Assembly: GCA_030039615.1 (NCBI GenBank)
Contig: JASHVF010000141.1
Coordinates: forward strand, 1-11,956
Direction: 5' to 3'
Source: Gammaproteobacteria bacterium
GTDB taxonomy: Bacteria; Pseudomonadota; Gammaproteobacteria; Steroidobacterales; Steroidobacteraceae
DNA: 11,956 nt
How positions within the stretch are numbered: the stretch's first letter is position 1; each line of letters begins with the position of its first letter. Positions 6,859 to 11,956 of the stretch are shown here, piece by piece. Under the pieces are notes generated by a model that saw only the letters and a program-made list of their open reading frames with translations, made no database searches and had not been told where the DNA came from. The position numbers and the translations under genes were made by a program.

Positions 6859-9411
6859 ATGCACGCCGCCTTGGAACTCGCCATGGATAAGATTCTGGTG
6901 CGCCGCGCGCTGCAGCTGGCCGCCGCGTCGCTGATGCTCGCCGCGCTCGCCGCCTGCAGCTCGAGCGGCGGCGCGCCGACCACGGTCAACCAGCAGACCA
7001 GCAGCTCCACGGCCCAGCAGTACACCGGGCCGCCGGCCCAGAACGCCGACATTCAGGCGTTCCAGGTGAACCTGTGGCAGAACATCATTCCCTCGAACCG
7101 CTGCGGTGGCTGCCACCACGCCGGCGGCCAGTCGCCGCAGTTCGCGCGCTCCGACAACGTGAACCTTGCCTACCAGGCGGCGCTGCCGCTGGTGAACCTC
7201 ACCAACCCCAGCCAGTCGACCCTGGTGCTCAAGGTCGGCGGCGGCCATAACTGCTGGGTGTCGGATCCCTCCGCCTGCGCGGCAACCATGCTGGTGTGGA
7301 TCCAGAACTGGCTCGGCGCGGGCAACTCCTCGCTCACCACCGTACAGCTGGTCGCGCCGCCGGTGCAGACCGCCGGCGGCGGCAAGCAGTTCCCGGCCGA
7401 CCCGACCGTCGGCAACCCGAGCTACGAGGACACGATCTACCCGATCGTCACCAAGTACTGCTCGGGCTGCCACAATCCGTCCTCGGCCAGCCCGCAGCAG
7501 CCGTACTTCGCCGATCCCAACATCGCCGACATCGACTCGGCCTACATCGCGGCGCAGCCCAAGATCGACCTCGCCACGCCGATCGACTCGCGCTTCTATC
7601 AGCGCCTGGCGGACGATCTGCACCACTGCTGGCCGTCGTCGACCTCCAACGGCGCGCCCGACTGTCCGGCGAGCGCCGCGACCATGCTCGCGGCGATCAC
7701 CGCCTTCGCCAACGGCATCCCGGTGACGCCGATCAATCCGGCGTTGATCGTCTCCAACGCCGTCACGCTGACCCAGGGCGTGGTGGCCTCGGGCGGCAAC
7801 CGCTTCGAGGGCTCGCTGATCGCCAAGTACACGTTCGAGAGCGGCCAGGGCAGCACCGCCTATGACGTCAGCGGCGTCACCCCGGAGGCGGATCTGACGC
7901 TCTCCGGCAACGTCACCTGGGACAGCGCCTGGGGCATCATCTTCGCCCAGGGCAGCTCCGCCCAGGCCTCGACCAGCTCGAGCTCCAAGCTCGCCACCAT
8001 GATCCAGGAATCGGGCGAGTACTCGATCGAGGCGTGGGCCTCGCCCGCCAACGTCACCCAGGACACCGCCTGGATGGTGAGCTACTCGGGCAGCAACACC
8101 ACGCGCAACATGACGCTCGCCCAGACCACCGAGCAGTACGAGGGCTTCGCGCGCTCGAGTGTCACCGACACCAACGGCATGCCGCCGCTCGTGACCACGA
8201 CCGCCAACGGCGCGGCGCAGGCGGCGCTGCAGCACGTCGTGCTCACCTACGATCCGGTCAACGGCCAGAAGATCTACGTCAACGGCGTCTGGACCGGCGA
8301 CGTGGATCCCTCCAAGGGCGGTTCGCTCGCCAACTGGGACAGCACTTTCGCGCTGGTGCTCGGTAACGAGACCAGCGGACAGCGCCAGTGGCAGGGCGAG
8401 CTCCGGCTGGTCGCCATCTACAACACCGCGCTCACCCCGTCGCAGGTGATGCAGAACTACAACGCCGGCGTCGGCCAGAAGTACTACCTGCTGTTCGGCG
8501 TCAGCTCCTTGACCGGCGTGCCGCAGTCGTACGTCATGTTCACCGCCAGCCAGTACGACAACTACAGCTATCTCTTTTATCAGCCGCGCTTCATCAGCCT
8601 GGACCCGACCGCCACCATTCCGTCCAACATCACGATGGCCGGCATCCGCATCGGCGTGAACGGCCAGCTGGCGCCGGCGGCGCAGTCCTACGCCACGCTC
8701 AGCGCCACGCTCGGCGGCGCCGCCTACACGGCGGGCACCACGCCTTCCAGCGGCCAGGCACTGTCGCCGCTCGGCACGGTGATCCCGGTGAATCTCGGCG
8801 CCGCCAACGACCTGTTCTTCCTGTCCTTCGACCAGGTCGGCACGCACAGCCATCCGTTCGTCGATCCGCCGGGCACGGTGGTGGCACCGACGCCCAACAA
8901 CACCCCGCTGCCCGACTACGGCATGGCGACCTACGAGCGCATCAACAACTCGCTGTCGCTCATCACCGGCGTGGCGATCACCGACGCGGTAGTGCAGCCG
9001 CTGTTCGAGAGCTCGGAGCAGTCGATGCCGGCGGTGCCGCAGATCACGGCGTTCACCTCCTCGCAGCAGACCGCCATCTCGGCGCTCGCCAACGCCTACT
9101 GCGGCGAGCTCATGGCGAGCGCGACGCTGCGCGATGCCTTCTTCGGCACCGGGCTGGATGCCTCGCTCGGCAGCCTGTCCTCGAGCTTCTTCGGCGCGAG
9201 CGGCAGCAGCCAGCGCGCCATCGTGATCAACGCGCTCTCGAACAACGGCGTCGGCACCAGCGTCTCGCCGCAGACCGCGGCCGCCGTGCAGAGCGAGGTG
9301 GATGCGCTGATCACGCGCGTTCCGCAGATCAACTCCGCAGCTACCGTATCGCAGGCGACCGTCGCGGCATGCACCGCGGCGCTCGGCAGCCTGGCCGTGA
9401 CCCTGCAGTAA
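6859..9411 (+). CDS. Diheme lipoprotein with LamG-like domain
   Basis: This 850-residue protein starts at ATG 6859 with AAGGGAG 7 bases upstream. It has a signal peptide with lipobox (LAALAAC33) and a Ser/Gly/Gln linker. Two haem-binding sites lie in the N-terminal third, C82-GG-C85-H86 and C201-SG-C204-H205, in similar contexts (NIIPSNRCGGCHHAGG and PIVTKYCSGCHNPSS), suggesting two related cytochrome units. A LamG/concanavalin-like sandwich spans about residues 320-540 (KYTFESGQGSTAYDVSG, YSIEAWASPAN, HVVLTYDPVNGQKIYVNG, ELRLVAIYNTALTPSQV). The last 300 residues are a mixed domain with YERINNSLSLITG and helical segments around AYCGELM. Haem plus LamG is an arrangement known from planctomycete surface proteins, where LamG may bind polysaccharide; the ligand here is unknown. 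It is likely lipid-anchored in the outer membrane and works with its two operon neighbours. Confidence 0.85.
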   Translation: MHAALELAMDKILVRRALQLAAASLMLAALAACSSSGGAPTTVNQQTSSSTAQQYTGPPAQNADIQAFQVNLWQNIIPSNRCGGCHHAGGQSPQFARSDNVNLAYQAALPLVNLTNPSQSTLVLKVGGGHNCWVSDPSACAATMLVWIQNWLGAGNSSLTTVQLVAPPVQTAGGGKQFPADPTVGNPSYEDTIYPIVTKYCSGCHNPSSASPQQPYFADPNIADIDSAYIAAQPKIDLATPIDSRFYQRLADDLHHCWPSSTSNGAPDCPASAATMLAAITAFANGIPVTPINPALIVSNAVTLTQGVVASGGNRFEGSLIAKYTFESGQGSTAYDVSGVTPEADLTLSGNVTWDSAWGIIFAQGSSAQASTSSSSKLATMIQESGEYSIEAWASPANVTQDTAWMVSYSGSNTTRNMTLAQTTEQYEGFARSSVTDTNGMPPLVTTTANGAAQAALQHVVLTYDPVNGQKIYVNGVWTGDVDPSKGGSLANWDSTFALVLGNETSGQRQWQGELRLVAIYNTALTPSQVMQNYNAGVGQKYYLLFGVSSLTGVPQSYVMFTASQYDNYSYLFYQPRFISLDPTATIPSNITMAGIRIGVNGQLAPAAQSYATLSATLGGAAYTAGTTPSSGQALSPLGTVIPVNLGAANDLFFLSFDQVGTHSHPFVDPPGTVVAPTPNNTPLPDYGMATYERINNSLSLITGVAITDAVVQPLFESSEQSMPAVPQITAFTSSQQTAISALANAYCGELMASATLRDAFFGTGLDASLGSLSSSFFGASGSSQRAIVINALSNNGVGTSVSPQTAAAVQSEVDALITRVPQINSAATVSQATVAACTAALGSLAVTLQ

Positions 9412-9433
9412 AGGGATTGGAGAGGTAACTCAG

Positions 9434-11074
9434 ATGCTGATTCGCAAGCGTCCCCCGCGGCCCACGCCGCCTGGCACTCCCTTCCAGCACGAGAACCACC
9501 CGCGCCCGGTGACGCGTCGCGAGATGCTCGGCGCGGGGCTCCTCGGAGCCTCCGGCATGGTGCTCGGGCCCGCCTGGCTCGGCAGCCTCCTCAAGGCGCA
9601 GAACGCGCGCGCCGGCGGACTGGACGCGGACATCGAGGCGCTGCTCGGCAGCACCCAGTGCAACATTCCGACCGCCTCCGGCTCGCTGCCGTTCATCGTC
9701 TTCGACCTGGCCGGCGGGGCCAACCTGGTCGGCTCCGAGGCCCTGGTGGGCCAGCAGGGCGGCCAGGCCAACTTCCTCTCGACCGCGGGCTTCAACAAGC
9801 TCGGCGTGCCCGGCAACATGGTGCCGACCTCCACCACCTTCATCTCGAGCGCGCTCGGGCTCCTGTGGCAGTCGGACGGGGCGATCCTGCGCGGCATCCA
9901 GTCGGTCGCCGCCGCCTCGACCCAGGCGGGCGTCAACGGCGCGGTGATCCCGGCGATGTCGCAGAACGACACCTCCTCGAACACCACCAATCCGATCTAC
10001 GGCATCGCCGCCGCCGGCGCCAAGGGCACCGTGATCACGCTGGTCGGATCGGATTCCTCCACTTCCGGCGGCAACTCGATGCCGCTCATGTATACGGTCA
10101 ACCCGGCGCTGCAGCCGGCCACGATCGATGAGCCCTCGGATGCGGTGGCGCTCGCGCCGCCGATGCCGGCGGGCGGTGTCGATCCGCTGGCGCTCGCCGA
10201 GCTCGAGTCGCAGACGCGCATCAGCGCCGGTACCGCGCTCTATCAGGGCGCCAGCTCGACCGGCACCGAGTTCACCGGCGCGCTCGCCGACCCGAGCGGC
10301 TCGACGCCGGGCGTGGTGCTGGTGCCCGGCAGCGGCAACGCCTCGCTCGATGCCGCCACCAAGAACCAGGTGCGCTGCTCGTACGTGCAGGCGGCCAATA
10401 CCGCCAACATCTTCGCGGCCGGTCCCGCCGGCCTCGACCCGACGCAGGACCCGCTCATCGTGGGCGGCACCTCGCCGATCTTCACCGCCGCCGACTTCTC
10501 CAACCAGATGGTGGCGACCACCGCCTCGATCATGAAGCTGGTGATCGACGGCTACGCCGGCGCCGGCACCATCTCCTTCGGCGGCTACGACTACCACGAC
10601 GGCACGCGCGCCACCGGCGAGACGGCCAACTTCCAGGCCGGCCAGATGATCGGCGCGGTGCTCGAGTACGCGGCGCGCAAGGGCGTGCCGATCATGATCC
10701 AGATCATGAGCGACGGCTCGCTGTCGGCCAACAGCACGGTCGACACCAGCGCCGCCGGGCGCGACAAGCTCGGCTGGCAGGGCGACAACTCGACGGTCGC
10801 CGCGACGCTGTTCCTGGTCTACAGCCCCAAGGGCCGCCCCGCGCTGCGCAACGGCGTGGCGGGCCAGCAGATCGGCTACTTCAGCTCCGACGGCTCGGTG
10901 GTGACCACCTCCAGCCCCGCGGCCAACTCGGTGAACCAGATCCCCGAGCTGATCATGCTCAACTACATGGGGCTGCTCGGCACGGACTCGCAGTTCACGA
11001 CGCTGTTCCCGCAACAGGGACTCGGCGCCGCCTCGGCGCTCGCCGCCATGACGGTGTTCGAGCCGATCGTCTAA
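9434..11074 (+). CDS. Tat-exported DUF1501-like protein
   Basis: The 546-residue product starts at ATG 9434 with GGAGAGG 8 bases upstream and begins with a twin-arginine signal: TRREMLGAG (Arg28-Arg29), then a hydrophobic segment to about residue 50. The Tat signal implies export in a folded, possibly metal- or cofactor-bound state. The mature part resembles DUF1501, a family related to the alkaline phosphatase/sulfatase fold: an early strand and turn FIVFDLAGGANLVGSE (residues about 88-103) where DUF1501 has its GG(A/P) motif, later FGGYDYHDGT (382-391) matching the W/YDxH motif, a helix (GQMIGAVLEYAARKG) and IMSDGS (about 424-429), where DUF1501 proteins have a conserved motif before an FGR element. 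It follows the diheme LamG gene by 22 bases. DUF1501 genes usually pair with cytochrome-bearing DUF1553 or DUF1592-type genes, which fits. The match is judged by eye; enzymatic activity is unproven. Confidence 0.72.
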   Translation: MLIRKRPPRPTPPGTPFQHENHPRPVTRREMLGAGLLGASGMVLGPAWLGSLLKAQNARAGGLDADIEALLGSTQCNIPTASGSLPFIVFDLAGGANLVGSEALVGQQGGQANFLSTAGFNKLGVPGNMVPTSTTFISSALGLLWQSDGAILRGIQSVAAASTQAGVNGAVIPAMSQNDTSSNTTNPIYGIAAAGAKGTVITLVGSDSSTSGGNSMPLMYTVNPALQPATIDEPSDAVALAPPMPAGGVDPLALAELESQTRISAGTALYQGASSTGTEFTGALADPSGSTPGVVLVPGSGNASLDAATKNQVRCSYVQAANTANIFAAGPAGLDPTQDPLIVGGTSPIFTAADFSNQMVATTASIMKLVIDGYAGAGTISFGGYDYHDGTRATGETANFQAGQMIGAVLEYAARKGVPIMIQIMSDGSLSANSTVDTSAAGRDKLGWQGDNSTVAATLFLVYSPKGRPALRNGVAGQQIGYFSSDGSVVTTSSPAANSVNQIPELIMLNYMGLLGTDSQFTTLFPQQGLGAASALAAMTVFEPIV

Positions 11075-11269
11075 CCGGGCCGGGCAGCGCGCGCAGCGCC
11101 GCCGCAGCACGCGCCGCAGAGCGCTCATTGTCGCGTTCCGCCGACGAGGCCGTGGCCGCACGCGCCGTGGCCGGGCTTTGCGGGCTGCTTCGTTGACAGT
11201 CTCGACTGCGCTGTGCGAGGGTTCCCGCGCTTGCGCGCAGCTCGGCTTCACAGCCCGAAGGATCTTCTC
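11075..11269. other. 195-base spacer before the second thioredoxin gene
   Basis: No gene is supported here. The frame of the downstream gene is open back to a GTG at 11213, but with no ribosome binding site. The spacer contains a perfect TTGACA (11193-11198) without a recognisable -10 box at 16-18 bases, a 10-base direct repeat (11149-11173), and a good AAGGA ribosome binding site at 11258-11262. No terminator directly follows the DUF1501-like stop codon, so read-through into the thioredoxin gene is possible. Confidence 0.5.
11149..11173 (+). repeat. Direct repeat GCCGTGGCCG, two copies 15 bases apart
   Basis: GCCGTGGCCG occurs at 11149-11158 and again at 11164-11173 with a 5-base spacer, 20 bases upstream of the TTGACA element. 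Tandem half-sites at this kind of spacing are typical of some activator or response-regulator binding sites. Chance is possible in GC-rich DNA. Confidence 0.35.
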
Positions 11270-11824
11270 TTGAGCTTGCAAAGACCCGACGGTCCGGCGG
11301 CGCGTGACCGCCGGTCACGCGCGCGGGTTTTCTTAAGATGCGCGGCCGCGGCACTGCTCGCCGTAGCCACGGCCGCCGCCGCCCAGCGCGGCTACGACCT
11401 GCTGGCGCAGGCGGCGCCGGATTTCACCCTGCACGCCGTCGCCGGCGGCAACGTGCGCCTCTCCGAGCACCGCGGCGAGGTCGTGGTGCTGAGCTTCTGG
11501 GGCAGCGGCTGCGGCACCTGCCGCCGCCAGCTCGACGCGCTGAACAAAAGTCTCGCTACCTACCGCTCCGCGGGGCTCGAGGTCTACGGCGTCGGCGTCG
11601 ACGACGACCCGACACGGGCGCTCGGGTTTGCGCGCGGTACGCCGGTGACCTTCCCCATGCTGCTCGATCCGGACAAGACGGTGGGTAAGGCCTACCGGGT
11701 CGACAATCTGCCGATGACCGTGCTGATCGATCGCGGCGGCACCATCCGCAACGTGCTGCGCGACTACAGTGTCAAGAGCGACGGTGTCTATCTCGAGCAG
11801 TTGCGGGTCCTGCTGAACGAATGA
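11270..11824 (+). CDS. TlpA-like thioredoxin with GCGTC active site
   Basis: The preferred start is TTG 11270-11272, with AAGGA 7 bases upstream, giving 184 residues; TTG 11276 or GTG 11213 are alternatives. The ATG at 11338 is out of frame and cannot be used. After an Arg-rich n-region comes a hydrophobic segment (CAAAALLAVATAAAA, residues 24-38), then a thioredoxin fold: APDFTLHAVAGGNVRLSEH, redox motif C81-GT-C84 in SFWGSGCGTCRRQ, and cis-Pro148 in NLPMTVLIDR. Most TlpA proteins have Trp directly before the first cysteine; here it is Gly, and the dipeptide is Gly-Thr rather than Gly-Pro, which should change its redox behaviour. Its stop overlaps the start of the next gene (ATGA). It probably serves thiols of the exported neighbours or a haem maturation step. 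It differs clearly in sequence from the minus-strand TlpA. Confidence 0.85.
   Translation: MSLQRPDGPAARDRRSRARVFLRCAAAALLAVATAAAAQRGYDLLAQAAPDFTLHAVAGGNVRLSEHRGEVVVLSFWGSGCGTCRRQLDALNKSLATYRSAGLEVYGVGVDDDPTRALGFARGTPVTFPMLLDPDKTVGKAYRVDNLPMTVLIDRGGTIRNVLRDYSVKSDGVYLEQLRVLLNE
11300..11334 (+). terminator. Terminator-like hairpin inside the second thioredoxin gene's 5' end
   Basis: A perfect 10-base inverted repeat, GCGCGTGACC (11300-11309) and GGTCACGCGC (11313-11322), has a 3-base loop and is followed 5 bases later by TTTTCTT (11328-11334). It lies in the first 22 codons of the TlpA-like gene. A competing hairpin, CCGGCGG (11294-11300) with CCGCCGG (11308-11314), overlaps its 5' arm, so the two cannot form together. 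It could be the end of the DUF1501 operon or an attenuator. The gap between stem and T-run makes it a weak terminator by standard rules. Confidence 0.45.
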
Positions 11825-11956
11825 TCGGAAAGACCATGCCCGAAGCCACCCTGATTCGCGCCGGCGCGCGCGCCGCGACCGCCGTGCGTGTCGCGACGCT
11901 CGGCTGCCTGCTGCTCGCCGCCGCGCAGCTCGCCGCCGCACAGGCCGCGCCCGGCA
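11821..11956 (+). CDS. N-terminus of an exported protein (cut by right edge)
   Basis: The ATG at 11821 overlaps the TlpA-like stop as ATGA, a standard sign of translational coupling. The 45 visible residues begin MIGKTMPEATLIRAGARAAT and contain a signal peptide: a basic stretch, then VRVATLGCLLLAAAQLAAAQA, with a likely cleavage after AAAQA or AQAA near the window end. A second in-frame ATG at 11836 is an alternative start. No domain is visible, so the family cannot be named. Coupling to a thioredoxin suggests a periplasmic or outer membrane protein that contains cysteines or needs the thioredoxin for maturation. Confidence 0.7.
   Translation, partial: MIGKTMPEATLIRAGARAATAVRVATLGCLLLAAAQLAAAQAAPG

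Noticed and set aside
6820..8853. Open minus-strand frame of 677 codons opposite the LamG gene
   Set aside because: Same kind of antisense shadow: biased Arg/Gly/Val composition and no recognisable motif, while the plus strand has a clear lipoprotein with haem sites.
11193..11221. Sigma-70 promoter starting at the perfect TTGACA
   Set aside because: No -10-like sequence lies 16-18 bases downstream (CGAGGG at 17), so only the hexamer is noted, not a promoter.
9341..11281. Open minus-strand frame of 646 codons opposite the DUF1501-like gene
   Set aside because: Arg/Gly/His-rich with no motif; the plus-strand gene has a Tat signal and a good ribosome binding site.
11338..11688. Alternative gene from ATG 11338
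   Set aside because: It is out of frame with the thioredoxin motifs, Arg-rich, and has no ribosome binding site.

Overview
The window is GC-rich (about two thirds G+C by eye), densely coded, and holds eleven genes, nearly all of whose products carry signal peptides, lipoboxes or a Tat signal. The combination of a DUF3570/DUF4266/TlpA group with an HzsA-related diheme lipoprotein suggests a high-GC gammaproteobacterium (Steroidobacterales, Nevskiales or Xanthomonadales-like). That placement is an inference from gene content. I see no tRNA, rRNA, CRISPR array, insertion sequence or phage gene.

Left half, minus strand, read from right to left (5266 down to 1): a large HzsA-related lipoprotein with a beta-propeller-like front half and two c-type haem motifs; an SH3-plus-beta-barrel outer membrane protein; a lipoprotein with an outer membrane beta-barrel; a periplasmic TlpA-type thioredoxin; a small DUF4266 lipoprotein ending in GGGCGCN; and the N-terminal part of a DUF3570 outer membrane protein cut by the window edge. 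Gaps are at most 16 bases and one pair of genes overlaps by 31 bases, so this looks like a single operon.

Middle: 5267-5622 is a 356-base divergent control region with no convincing gene.

Right half, plus strand: an exported monohaem protein with features reminiscent of the DUF1592/DUF1588/DUF1585 group; a diheme lipoprotein with a LamG domain; a Tat-exported protein resembling DUF1501; a 195-base spacer; a second TlpA-like thioredoxin with an unusual active site; and the start of another exported protein joined to it by an ATGA overlap.

Read together, the window encodes an envelope redox module. It has three predicted c-type cytochromes (five haem-binding motifs in all), three outer membrane barrel proteins, two periplasmic thioredoxins able to serve cysteine or haem-site maturation, and a Tat-exported DUF1501-like partner. 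The LamG/haem + DUF1588-like + DUF1501-like trio resembles a remote version of the planctomycete and myxobacterial cytochrome/DUF1501 pairs. Its substrate is unknown. Weak starts are common: TTG is my preferred start for three genes and GTG for one.
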